Shown: positions 20,653 through 30,630 of the stretch, one piece after another
How the letters are laid out: each line of letters opens with the position of its first letter
How positions within the stretch are numbered: position 1 is the stretch's first letter
DNA from: Hordeum vulgare subsp. vulgare
Taxonomy: Eukaryota; Streptophyta; Magnoliopsida; Poales; Poaceae
Reading direction: 5' to 3'
DNA length: 64,000 nucleotides
Assembly: GCF_904849725.1 (NCBI RefSeq)
Contig: NC_058523.1
Location: forward strand, 111,416,189 to 111,480,188
Translations under genes and position numbers: made by a program
The notes under the pieces: generated by a model
Seen by the model: only the letters and a program-made list of their open reading frames with translations
What the model was told of the DNA's origin: nothing
The model's database searches: none

Positions 20653-23600
20653 ATGGCTCACGCAAGGGTCATCCTGAATTTTAATACGTTCCTAGAGAAA
20701 GCTAAGTTGAAAGATGATGGAAGCAACTTTGTAGACTGGGCTCGTAATCTTAAGCTAATCTTACAAGCTGGGAAGAAGGATTATGTCCTTAATGCTGCGC
20801 TAGGAGATGAACCACCCGCTACGGCTGATCAGGATGTTAAGAACGCTTGGTTAGCGCGTAAGGAGGACTACTCAATAGTTCAATGTGCAGTCTTGTATGG
20901 CTTAGAACTGGGACTTCAACGTCGCTTTGAGCGTCATGGAGCATTTGAGATGTTCCAAGAGTTGAAGTTTATCTTTCAGAAGAACGCCCGGATCGAGAGG
21001 TATGAGACCTCCGATAAATTCTATGCTTGCAAGATGGAGGAAAACTCGTCTGTCAGTGAACATGTGCTCAAAATGTCTGGGTACTCAAACCATCTAGCTG
21101 AGCTGGGGATTGAACTCCCGCAAGAGGCTATCACTGACAGAATCCTTCAATCACTGCCGCCAAGCTATAAAGGCTTTGTGTTGAACTACAACATGCAAGG
21201 GATGAACAAGTCTCCCGGCGAGTTGTTTGCGATGCTGAAAGTCGCAGAGTCTGACCTCCGTAAAGAACATCAAGTGTTGATGGTGAGCAAGACCACTAGT
21301 TTCAAGAGAAACGGCAAAGGCAAGAAGGGCAATTCAAAGAAGAGCTGCAAGCCTGTTGCCAATCCGCCGAAGAAACCCAAGGCTGGACCTAAGCCTGAAA
21401 CAGAGTGCTTCTATTGCAAAGGTATGGGTCACTGGAAGCGCAATTGCCCCAAGTATGTGGCAGATAAGAAGGCGGGCAAAGAAAAATCAGGTATATTTGA
21501 TATACATGTTATTGATGTGTACTTAACCGGCTCTCGTAGTAGTGCCTGGGTATTCGATACCGGTTCTATTGCTCACATTTGCAACTCGAAACAGGAACTG
21601 CGGAATAGACGAAGGCTGGCGAAAGACGAAGTGACGATGCGCGTAGGAAATGGTTCCAAGGTTGATGCAATCGCCGTCGGCACAGTGTCACTTCAGCTAC
21701 CATCGGGATTAGTGATGAACTTAAATCATTGTTATTTAGTGCCTGCGTTGAGCATGAACATTATATCTGGATCTTGTTTATTGCGAGACGGTTACACTTT
21801 TAAGTCTGAGAATAATGGTTGTTCTATTTCTATGAGTAACATCTTTTATGGTCATGCACCGAATGTGAGAGGATTGTTCATATTGAATCTTGATAGCGAT
21901 ACGCATATACATAACATTGAGACCAAAAGAGTTAGAGTAAACAATGATAGCGCCATATTTTTGTGGCACTGCCGCTTGGGTCATATTGATGTAAAGCGCA
22001 TGAAGAAACTCCATGCTGATGGACTTTTGGAGTCACTTGACTTTGATTCACTTGACACGTGCGAACCATGCCTCATGGGCAAGATGACTAAGACTCCGTT
22101 CTCCGGAACGATGGAGCGTGCAAGTGACTTGTTGGAAATCATACATACCGATGTGTGTGGTCCAATGAGCGTAGAGGCATGCGGCGGATATCGTTATTTT
22201 CTCACCTTCACTGACGATTTAAGTAGATATGGTTATGTCTACTTAATGAAGCACAAGTCTGAAACATTTGAAAAGTTCAAGCAATTTCAGAGTGAAGTGG
22301 AAAATCATCGTAACAAGAAGATCAAGTTACTACGGTCTGATCGTGGGGGTGAATATCTGAGTTTCGAGTTTGGTGCTCACTTAAGACAATGTGGAATTGT
22401 TTCGCAGTTAACACCGCCTGGAACACCACAACGTAATGGTGTGTCCGAACGTCGTAATCGTACTTTGTTAGAGATGGTGCGATCTATGATGTCTCTTACT
22501 GATTTACCGTTATCATTTTGGGGTTATGCATTAGAAACAGCTGCATTCACTTTAAATAGGGCACCATCAAAATCCGTTGAGACGACACCATACGAACTGT
22601 GGTATGGCAAGAGGCCAAAGTTGTCGTTTCTTAAAGTTTGGGGATGTGATGCTTATGTCAAAAAGCTTCAGCCTGAAAAGCTGGAACCCAAAGCGGAAAG
22701 GTGCGTCTTCATAGGTTACCCAAAAGAGACAGTTGGGTACACCTTCTATCTCAAATCCGAGGGCAAAGTGTTTGTTGCTAAAAATGGAGCTTTTCTCGAG
22801 AAGGAGTTTCTCTCGAGAGAATTGAGTGGGAGGAAGATAGAACTTGACGAGGTTGTCGAACCTCTCATCCCTCTGGATGGTGGCGCAGGGCAAGGGCAAA
22901 CCTCTGTCGTTGCGACGCCGGTTGAGGAGGAAGTTAATGATGATGATCATGAAACTCCAGTTCAAGTTTCTGTTAAACCACGCAGGTCGACGAGATCACG
23001 CGCTGCTCCAGAGTGGTACGGTAATCCCGTCTTGTCAATCATGTTGTTAGACAACAATGAACCTGCAAATTATGAAGAAGCAATGGTGGACCCAGATTCC
23101 AACAAATGGCTAGAAGCCATGAAATCCGAGATAGGATCCATGTATGAGAACAAAGTGTGGACTTTGGAGATACTACCTGAAGGCCGCAAGGCTATTCAGA
23201 ACAAATGGATCTTTAAGAAGAAGACGGACGCTGACGGTAATGTGACCGTTTATAAAGCTCGACTTGTGGCAAAGGGTTTTTCACAAGTTCCAGGAGTTGA
23301 CTACGATGAGACTTTCTCACCCGTAGCGATGCTTAAGTCCGTCAGAATCATGTTAGCAATAGCTGCATTTTTCGATTATGAAATCTGGCAGATGGATGTC
23401 AAAACGGCGTTCCTTAACGGTTTCCTTAAGGAAGAGTTGTATATGATGCAACCCGAAGGTTTTGTCGATCCTAAAAATGCTGACAAGGTGTGCAAGCTCC
23501 AGCGATCCATTTATGGACTCGTGCAAGCATCTCGGAGTTGGAACAAACGCTTTGATGAGGTGATCAAAGCATTTGGGTTTATACAAGTGGTTGGAGAATC

Positions 23601-24633
23601 TTGTATTTACAAGAAAGTGAGTGGGAGCTCTGTGGCGTTTCTAATATTATATGTGGATGACATATTACTGATTGTAAACAACGTAGAGCTTTTGGAGAGC
23701 ATAAAAGGTTACTTGAATAAAAGTTTCTCTATGAAGGACCTAGGAGAAGCTGCTTACATTCTAGGCATTAAGATCTATAGGGATAGATCAAAACGCCTGA
23801 TAGGACTTTCACAAAGCACATACCTTGATAAAGTTTTGAAGAGGTTCAAAATGGAACAGTCCAAGAAAGGGTTCTTGCCAGTGTTACAAGGTACGAGATT
23901 GAGTAAAACTCAGTGCCCAGCAACTGATGAAGATAGAGAGCATATGCGCTCCATCCCCTATGCTTCAGCCATAGGTTCTATCATGTATGCGATGCTGTGC
24001 ACTAGACCGAATGTTAGCCTAGCCATAAGTATGGCAGGTAGGTTCCAGAGTAATCCAGGAGTGGATCACTGGACAGCGGTCAAGAATATCCTGAAGTACC
24101 TGAAAAGGACTAAGGAGATGTTTCTCGTGTATGGAGGTGACGAAGAGCTCGCCGTAAAAGGTTACGTCGATGCAAGCTTTGACACAGATCCGGACGACTC
24201 TAAGTCGCAAACCGGATACGTATTTATTCTTAATGGGGGTGCAGTAAGCTGGTGCAGTTCCAAGCAAAGCGTCGTAGCAGATTCTACATGTGAAGCAGAG
24301 TACATGGCTGCCTCGGAGGCGGCTAAGGAGGGTGTCTGGATGAAGCAGTTCATGACGGATCTTGGAGTGGTGCCAAGTGCACTGGATCCAATAACCTTGT
24401 TCTGTGACAACACTGGTGCCATTGCCTTAGCAAAGGAACCAAGGTTTCACAAGAAGACCAGACACATCAAACGACGCTTCAACCTCATCCGCGACTACGT
24501 CGAGGAGGAGGACGTAAATATATGCAAAGTGCACACGGATCTGAATGTAGCATACCCGCTGACTAAACCTCTTCCATGGCCAAAACATGATCGACACCAG
24601 AACTGTATGGGTGTTAGATTTATTACAATGTAA
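20653..24633 (+). CDS. BARE/Angela Gag-Pol polyprotein (1,326 codons)
   Basis: One open frame encodes Gag (about 1-285; CCHC knuckle C252, C255, H260, C265), protease (D302 in FDTGS), integrase (D500, D563, E599, a DD35E spacing), reverse transcriptase (YVDD at 1000-1003) and RNase H (GYVDASFDTDP, STCEAEYMAA, CDNTGAIALA). It would make particles in the cytoplasm, copy the RNA and integrate the DNA. The frame is intact, but conserved positions look altered: Val957 in SIYGLVQAS (usually Lys), Asn1120 in TRPNVS (usually Asp) and Tyr1301 in VAYPLTK (usually Asp, an RNase H acidic site). So it is open but may be inactive. The ATG at 20653 gives the family's usual Gag start. Confidence 0.93.
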   Translation: MAHARVILNFNTFLEKAKLKDDGSNFVDWARNLKLILQAGKKDYVLNAALGDEPPATADQDVKNAWLARKEDYSIVQCAVLYGLELGLQRRFERHGAFEMFQELKFIFQKNARIERYETSDKFYACKMEENSSVSEHVLKMSGYSNHLAELGIELPQEAITDRILQSLPPSYKGFVLNYNMQGMNKSPGELFAMLKVAESDLRKEHQVLMVSKTTSFKRNGKGKKGNSKKSCKPVANPPKKPKAGPKPETECFYCKGMGHWKRNCPKYVADKKAGKEKSGIFDIHVIDVYLTGSRSSAWVFDTGSIAHICNSKQELRNRRRLAKDEVTMRVGNGSKVDAIAVGTVSLQLPSGLVMNLNHCYLVPALSMNIISGSCLLRDGYTFKSENNGCSISMSNIFYGHAPNVRGLFILNLDSDTHIHNIETKRVRVNNDSAIFLWHCRLGHIDVKRMKKLHADGLLESLDFDSLDTCEPCLMGKMTKTPFSGTMERASDLLEIIHTDVCGPMSVEACGGYRYFLTFTDDLSRYGYVYLMKHKSETFEKFKQFQSEVENHRNKKIKLLRSDRGGEYLSFEFGAHLRQCGIVSQLTPPGTPQRNGVSERRNRTLLEMVRSMMSLTDLPLSFWGYALETAAFTLNRAPSKSVETTPYELWYGKRPKLSFLKVWGCDAYVKKLQPEKLEPKAERCVFIGYPKETVGYTFYLKSEGKVFVAKNGAFLEKEFLSRELSGRKIELDEVVEPLIPLDGGAGQGQTSVVATPVEEEVNDDDHETPVQVSVKPRRSTRSRAAPEWYGNPVLSIMLLDNNEPANYEEAMVDPDSNKWLEAMKSEIGSMYENKVWTLEILPEGRKAIQNKWIFKKKTDADGNVTVYKARLVAKGFSQVPGVDYDETFSPVAMLKSVRIMLAIAAFFDYEIWQMDVKTAFLNGFLKEELYMMQPEGFVDPKNADKVCKLQRSIYGLVQASRSWNKRFDEVIKAFGFIQVVGESCIYKKVSGSSVAFLILYVDDILLIVNNVELLESIKGYLNKSFSMKDLGEAAYILGIKIYRDRSKRLIGLSQSTYLDKVLKRFKMEQSKKGFLPVLQGTRLSKTQCPATDEDREHMRSIPYASAIGSIMYAMLCTRPNVSLAISMAGRFQSNPGVDHWTAVKNILKYLKRTKEMFLVYGGDEELAVKGYVDASFDTDPDDSKSQTGYVFILNGGAVSWCSSKQSVVADSTCEAEYMAASEAAKEGVWMKQFMTDLGVVPSALDPITLFCDNTGAIALAKEPRFHKKTRHIKRRFNLIRDYVEEEDVNICKVHTDLNVAYPLTKPLPWPKHDRHQNCMGVRFITM

Positions 24634-24670
24634 TTCACATGGTGATGTGAGGGCTAGATTATTGACTCTA

Positions 24671-24685
24671 GTGCAAGTGGGAGAC
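24671..24685 (+). other. Polypurine tract of the BARE/Angela element
   Basis: gtgcaagtgggagac lies directly before the 3' LTR. It is the expected plus-strand primer; only its second half is purine-rich. Confidence 0.6.
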
Positions 24686-26509
24686 TGTTGGAATTATGCC
24701 CTAGAGGCAATAATAAATGTTTAGTTATTATTATAATTCCTGTATCAAGATGATAGTTTATTATCCATGCTATAATTGTATTGAATGAAGACTCGTTTAC
24801 ATCTGTGGATACATAGACAAAACACCGTCCCTAGCATGCCTCTAGTTGGCTAGCCAGTTGATCAATGATAGTCAGTGTCTTCTGATTATGAACAAGGTGT
24901 TGTTGCTTGATAACTGGATCACGTCATTGGGAGAATCACGTGATGGACTAGACCCAAACTAATAGACGTAGCATGTTGATCGTGTCATTTTGTTGCTGCT
25001 GTTTTCTGCGTGTTAAGTATTTATTCCTATGACCATGAGATCATATAACTAACTGACACCGGAGGAATGCTTTGTGTGTATCAAACGTCGCAACGTAACT
25101 GGGTGACTATAAAGATGCTCTACAGGTATCTCCGAAGGTGTTAGTTGAGTTAGTATGGATCAAGACTGGGATTTGTCACTCCGTGTGACGGAGAGGTATT
25201 TCGGGACCCACTCGGTAATACAACATCACACACAAGCCTTGCAAGCAATGTAACTTAGTGTAAGTTGCGGGATCTTGTATTACAGGAACGAGTAAAGAGA
25301 CTTGCCGGTAAACGAGATTGAAATAGGTATGCGGATACTGACGATCGAATCTCGGGCAAGTAACATACCGAAGGACAAAGGGAATGACATACGGGATTAT
25401 ACGAATCCTTGGCACTGAGGTTCAAACGATAAGATCTTCGTAGAATATGTAGGATCCAATATGGGCATCCAGGTCCCACTATTGGATATTGACCGAGGAG
25501 TCTCTCGGGTCATGTCTACATAGTTCTCGAACCCGCAGGGTCTGCACACTTAAGGTTCGACGTTGTTTTATGCGTATTTGAGTTATATGGTTGGTTACCG
25601 AATGTTGTTCGAAGTCCCGGGTGAGATCACGGACGTCACGAGGGTTTACGGAATGGTCCGGAAACGAAGATTGATATATAGGATGACCTCATTTGATTAC
25701 CGGAAGGTTTTCGGAGTTACCGGGAATGTACCGGGAATGACGAATGGGTTCCGGGAGTTCACCGAGGGGGGCAACCCACCCCGGGGAAGCCCATAGGCAT
25801 TGGGGGAGCCACACCAGCCCTTAGTGGGCTGGTGGGACAGCCCACAAGTGCCCAATGCGCCAAGAGAAGAAAAATCAAGAGGAAAGAAAAAAAAGGGAAG
25901 GAGGTGGGAAGGAAAGGGGACTCCTCCCACCAAACCAAGTCCAACTCGGTTTGGGGGGGGGAGTCCTCCCCCCTTTGGCTCGGCCGACTCCTTGGGGGTC
26001 CTTGGACCCCAAGGCAAGGCCCCCCCTCCCTCCTCCTATATATATGGAGCAATTAGGGCTGATTTGAGACGACTTTCTCACGGCTGCCCGACCACATACC
26101 TCCACGGTATTTCCTCTAGATCGTGTTTCTGCGGAGCTCGGGCGGAGCCCTGCTGAGACAAGATCATCACCAACCTCCGGAGCGCCGTCACGCTGCCGGA
26201 GAACTCTTCTACCTCTCCATCTCTCTTGCTGGATCAAGAAGGCCGAGATCATCGTCGAGCTGTACGTGTGCTGAACGCGGAGGTGCCGTCCGTTCGGTAC
26301 TAGATCGTGGGACTGATCGCGGGATTGTTCGCGGGGCGGATCGAGGGACGTGAGGACGTTCCACTACATCAACCGCGTTCTCTAACGCTTCTGCTGTATG
26401 GTCTACAAGGGTACGTAGATCACTCATCCCCTCTCGTAGATGGACATCACCATGATACGTCTTCGTGCGCGTAGGAAAATTTTTGTTTCCCATGCGACGT
26501 TCCCCTTCA
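24686..26509 (+). repeat. 3' LTR of the BARE/Angela element
   Basis: It begins TGTTGG and ends TTCA like the 5' copy, and differs by scattered substitutions and shorter G runs (about 25765-25770 and 25953-25961). Its outer edge adjoins the transposase coding sequence. Confidence 0.95.
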
Positions 26510-28935
26510 CAATCGGCTTAAGGTCAGGAAGAAAGTCCACACAAAACTCAATGACCTCCTCTGTTCCATAGCCCTTGGAGATGCTTCCTTCTGGCCTTGC
26601 ACGGTTACGAACATATTTCTTTAAGACTCCCATGAACCTCTCGAAGGGGAACATATTGTGTAGAAACGCAGGACCGAGAATTCTAATCTCTTCGACTAGG
26701 TGAACTAGGAGGTGTGTCATTATATTGAAGAAGGATGGCGGGAACAACAACTCAAAGCTGACCAGACATTGGACCACATCAATCTGTAACCCTGATAGAC
26801 TTTCTCGATCGATTACCTTCTGAGAAATTGCATTGAGGAATGCACATACCTTCACAATTGCCAGGCGAACATTTTCCGGTAGAATTCCCCTCAATGCAAC
26901 CGGAAGCAATTGCGTCATAAGCACGTGGCAGTCATGAGACTTTAGGTTTTGGAATTTTTTATCTTTCATATTTACGATTCCCTTTATATTCGACGAGAAG
27001 CCAGTCGGGACCTTGATATTGAAAAGGACTTCAAAGAAGATTTCCTTCTCTTCCTTAGTAAGAGCGTTGCTGGCACGCCCTTGAAACTGCCCTGGATGCA
27101 TGCCATCTCTTCCTTTATGACTTTCCTGGTCCTCCCGTGCTTCCGGTGTATCTTTTGACTTCCCATACAAGCCCAGGAAGCCTAGAATATTCACGCAGAG
27201 ATTCTTCGTCAGGTGCATCACGTCGATTGCCGAGCGGACCTCATGGACTTCCCAGTAGGGTAGCTCCCAAAATATAGATTTCTTCTTCCACATGGGTACG
27301 CGCTTATCAGGGCCGTTAGCAACAGGTTGGCTGCCAGGACCCTTTCCAAAGATTACTTTTAAATCTTTGACCATATCAAATACTTCAGCACCAGTACGGA
27401 TGACAGGCTTCCCCCGGGGTTCTACCTTGCCATTGAAATGCTTGCCTTTTTTCTTTAAGGGATGCTTGGGCGGAATAAAACAACGATTGTACGGGTACAC
27501 ATTCTTCCTACATTTGTCCAGATGTATACTTTCTGTCTGATCCAAACAGTGCGTGCATGCATTGTATCCCTTGTTTGACTGTCCTGAAATATTACTAAGA
27601 GCAGGCCAATCATTGATGGTTACGAAAAGCAACGCTCGAAGGTCAAATTCCTCTTGTTTGTGCTCGTCCCACACACGTACACCTGGTTCGGCCCATAGCT
27701 GTAAAAGTTCATCAACTAATGGCGTTAGGTACACATCAATATCATTGCCGGGTTGCTTTGGACCTTGGATAAGCACTGGCATCATAATGAACTTCCGCTT
27801 CATGCACAACCAAGGAGGAAGGTTGTAGATACATAGAGTAACGGGCCAGGTGCTGTGACTGTAACTCTGCTCCCCAAAAGGATTCATGCCATCTATACTC
27901 AGACCTAACTATAAGTTACTTGCGTCAGGTGCAAATCTCGGGAACTCTCTCTCAATTTTTCTCCACTGCCGACCATCAGCGGTGTGCCTCAACTTATCGT
28001 CTTCCATACGATCTTCCATCTGCCATCGCAACAACTTCACATGATCTTTATTTCTGAACAGACGTTTCAACCGTGGTATTATAGGAGCATACCACATCAC
28101 CTTGGCAGGAACCCTCTTCTTGGGTGGCTCGCCCTCAATATCACCAGGATCACCTTTTCTGATCTTATACCACAATGTAGTGCATACCGGGCATTTATCC
28201 ATATTCTCGTACTTCTCACCGCGGTAGAGGATGCACTCATTAGGGCATGCATGTATCTTCTGCACGTCTAATCCTAGAGGGCAGACAAGCTTCTTTGCTT
28301 CGTACGTGCTGGCGGGCAATTCGTTCTTTCTTGGAAGCATCTTCTTCATCAGTACCAGCAACTTTTCGAATGACGAGTCAGTCACACCAGTCTCTGCCTT
28401 CCACTTCAGCAATTCCAGTGTGCTACCCAGCTTTTCTGGCCATCTTCACAAGTTGGGTACAACAATTTGTTGTGGTCCTGTAACATCTGCTCGAACTGCA
28501 ACCTCTCCTTTTAAGTGTCGCAACCTCGCCGTGCATTAGAAATGACCCGCCAAGATCATCAGCGGGCTCATCTGGTTCCCGTTCTTCATCCTGATCTTCT
28601 TCGTCATTGTCTTCCATTGCGGTATCAGCATACTCAGGGAACATAGATCGGTAGTTGTCATCATCGTTCTCTTCTTCTTCATCGTCGTCTTCCATCATAA
28701 CCCCTCTTTCTCCGTGCTTGGTCCAAACATTATAGCCCGACATAAAACCAGACCGAATCAGGTGGCTCTGAATCACTCTTGAGGAAGTGTAATCCTTCTC
28801 ATTCCGACATTCAACACATGGACAAAACATATAGCCACCACCATGCTTGTTCGCATCGACTGCATCTCGAAAAGAATGCACGCCTTCTCTGTAAGCGGCT
28901 GTGTGTCGATCATCGTACATCCATGGATGGCTCAT
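26510..28935 (-). pseudogene. CACTA TNP2-type transposase, N-terminal and catalytic part
   Basis: TNP2 proteins cut the ends of CACTA transposons. From the ATG at 28935 the order is: Transpos_assoc-type zinc domain (SHPWMYD, FCPCVECRNEK; about 28935-28730), an acidic linker (28700-28560), the TNP2 core (CPLGLDVQKIHACPNECILY at about 28290; FVTINDWPALSNISGQSNKG at about 27620; a DVMHLTKNLCVNILGFLG block at about 27215) and a DUF4218 region (LPVALRGILPENVRLAI; RFMGVLKKYVRNRARPEGSI) up to the copia insertion at 26510. It continues at 17549. Damage: two frame changes between about 28,430 and 28,520, probably single-base indels, and a TAG at about 27909-27911. The gene is inactive even without the copia. 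Confidence 0.9.
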
Positions 28936-29229
28936 CTGTGTTATACGACAGTATATCAAATACAATCACGATCCTAAAAATTAGTACCGCACGGTCTAAA
29001 CGAGGAAATATAGTTGCTAACCTTTTAGAATAAGTAGAAAAAAAGAGGAAGAGGTTTAAGCGTGGCTCAGGCATCTCATATCGTAGTTGTGTTCGGTGAA
29101 CTGAAGCGACATCGCTCTAACACACATTTCAACAAACACCTCTAGTTCATCAAAAAAAGTGGAGAGCTAGCACACACCCACAATCCTCCATCCAAAAAAA
29201 TGCAAGGAAGAGGGGAGAGGGGGGTTGTG

Positions 29230-29238
29230 CTATATATA
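29230..29238 (-). promoter_or_regulatory. TATA box of the TNP2 gene
   Basis: tatatatag on the - strand lies directly inside the right subterminal repeats and about 295 bases before the ATG at 28935. The intervening 28936-29229 has no gene and is the presumed untranslated leader. Confidence 0.65.
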
Positions 29239-29242
29239 GGCA

Positions 29243-29485
29243 GAGGACTTTACTCCCGGTTTGAGACACAAACCGGGACTAAAGGTGGCACACATGCGGG
29301 CTGCACACCGCGTAGCCCTTTAGTCCCGGTTTGGGACACCAACCGGGACTAAAGGCTCCTTACGGGCCGGGACTAAAGTCTCGAGGGAGGCATTGCGATT
29401 TGGGGCGACGTGGCCGGGCCTTTAGTCCCGGCCCAGAGGCAGGCCGGGACTAAAGGGTCCCGGCCAAAGGCCCGTTTTCCACTAG
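29243..29485. repeat. CACTA right subterminal repeats and terminal inverted repeat
   Basis: Inverted pairs of ctttagtcccgg and ccgggactaaag fill this end (for example 29318-29354 and 29420-29455). The terminus on the - strand reads CTAGTGGAAAACGGGCC and corresponds to the left CACTAGTGGGGACGG with the first two bases missing and a few mismatches. Confidence 0.82.
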
Positions 29486-29488
29486 AAC

Positions 29489-29985
29489 CATACCTGAATT
29501 CTCGGGACGATGTTCTGACCCGGAGAGGTATTTGGAGTGGGAGATGCGCGTAAATCAGATTTTTTATGGCCACAACTACTCCGAAGAAAAGAAGGTTTGT
29601 GTTGCATCAATGGAATTTAGAGAGTATGCTCTTGTATGGTGGGATAATAAAAACCGTACTCACGAGTGACCAACGACATGGGCTGAGATGAAAAGTGTCA
29701 TGAGGGAACGTTTTGTGCTTGCTTATTACACTCGCCATCTTCATAGTAGATTGCGTCGTCTAGTGCAAGGTACAAAATCAGTTGATGAGTACTACAAAGA
29801 GATGCAAGTTTTGATGATCCGCACAGCTGTACGCGAGTTATTGATTTAAGCCCTTGCAAGGAAGTTTTGCTCGAGAATTCGTTCTCGTCCTATCACTCAG
29901 ACATAAGGACTATGCTCAAGAGATGGTGGTGTTGGTCCTCGTCGTGAAGGAAATCAAGGATAGGAAAAGAAAGAGACGGTGAGGA
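29489..29985 (+). pseudogene. Gypsy-1 Gag, central part after the CACTA
   Basis: The frame continues from 7235 and shows the gypsy Gag core (retrotrans_gag type): DPERYLEWEMRVNQIFYGHN, ASMEFREYALVWWD, MKSVMRERFVLAYY, LVQGTKSVDEYYKEM. A TGA at about 29668-29670 and a TAA at about 29847 interrupt it. It fades out near 29985 without a zinc knuckle, so the end of the gene is missing. This domain is the strongest evidence that the 6755 ORF is a gypsy Gag. Confidence 0.8.
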
Positions 29986-30015
29986 TCGACCGTCGGGTGT
30001 ATTTGCATCCCTCAC

Positions 30016-30603
30016 AACTGTCATCTTAGATTTGAATAATTATTGTAATTTGGATGATTATTGTATTGTAATATTCAAATTTTCATTTATATTGATTTCA
30101 TATTTCTATGTAATATGACACATATGTGTCAAATTGAAAAAAATGTAGCCCTTATACTCACTTTAAAGGTCGGCGTCATAAGGAGTCTCTATCCAATCTG
30201 GACGCACCCTTTCACAATTATGTTATCGATCTACACCTTCAATGTGAGGAACTTGGATCTCACATGCACGAATTGGGGTAATTGTGCTAGAGGAATTCAA
30301 ATTACACTAGGATTTCTTCTCTCTCTCTCTATCTCTATATGTCTATCTCTCTCTCTCGCTCGCTATCCTATCCATTCACACGAATGGCTGAGCCGCCAGT
30401 CCACCGCTATCTGGTCTAGAGGACAGACAACGTATAAGTAGTTACACCTGCATTAGTGGGCGCAGTGTGGCCTTGCAAGACACTAGGGTGACTTAGGCCT
30501 TTTTACTAGGGTTGACTTCTTCTGGCCTTGGTCGCTAGCTTCTTGGGCTTCATCACTCCCTTCTCCTTCAGTGTTCACTAGAGTCGTTGGTGGTTTGCTG
30601 ACA
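30016..30603 (-). repeat. LTR of Gypsy-4 (minus-strand gypsy), left border approximate
   Basis: On the - strand, the coding end at 30631 is followed by a G-rich tract (gaggggggtg) and then TGTCAGCAAACC at 30603, a typical PPT-LTR junction. The LTR runs toward about 30016 (TGTCATC on the + strand could be its other edge). A partner LTR is not in the window, so the length is uncertain. Confidence 0.5.
30311..30365. repeat. (CT)n microsatellite in the Gypsy-4 LTR
   Basis: The stretch is almost only ct/ctat/ctcg dinucleotide-type repeats (ctctctctctatctctatatg...ctctctctctcgctcg). Confidence 0.85.
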
Positions 30604-30630
30604 CCCCCCTCGTTTAGTAGCGTCTTGTCC

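Larger units (their letters stand above)
17555..26509 (+). mobile_element. BARE-1/WIS/Angela-type copia retrotransposon, complete
   Basis: LTRs of 1,842 bp (17555-19396) and 1,824 bp (24686-26509) start TGTTGGAATTATGCCC and end CTTCA. A perfect 5-bp duplication CAATC flanks the element (17550-17554 and 26510-26514). Between the LTRs are a leader and one uninterrupted 1,326-codon gag-pol frame. The LTRs differ at roughly two to three dozen sites by eye plus short indels, so the insertion is young compared with its host CACTA. It is on the + strand, opposite to the transposase it interrupts. Confidence 0.96.
7236..29485 (-). mobile_element. CACTA (En/Spm) DNA transposon, 22.2 kb including a nested copia
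   Basis: The left end reads CACTAGTGG at 7236. The right end, read on the - strand, starts CTAGTGG at 29485, lacking the first two bases (CA). A 3-bp target duplication AAC flanks both (7233-7235, 29486-29488), and the interrupted gag resumes in frame. Inside are a TNP2-type transposase, a Ulp1-protease gene and a short ORF, all on the - strand, plus terminal-type repeats at both ends and at two internal places. Without the nested 8.96-kb copia the element is about 13.3 kb. Stops and frameshifts in both main genes make it non-autonomous now. Confidence 0.88.
6160..29985 (+). mobile_element. Gypsy-1 retrotransposon fragment, split by the CACTA element
   Basis: A TATA box, a primer binding site, and a gag start lie at 6176-7235; the same gag resumes at 29489 after the CACTA. 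Removing the CACTA and one AAC copy leaves one reading frame across the junction, so both pieces are one gene. The left border is not resolved, and the right side ends at about 29985, where LTR sequence of a different, opposite-strand gypsy begins. No pol of this element is present. Confidence 0.7.
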
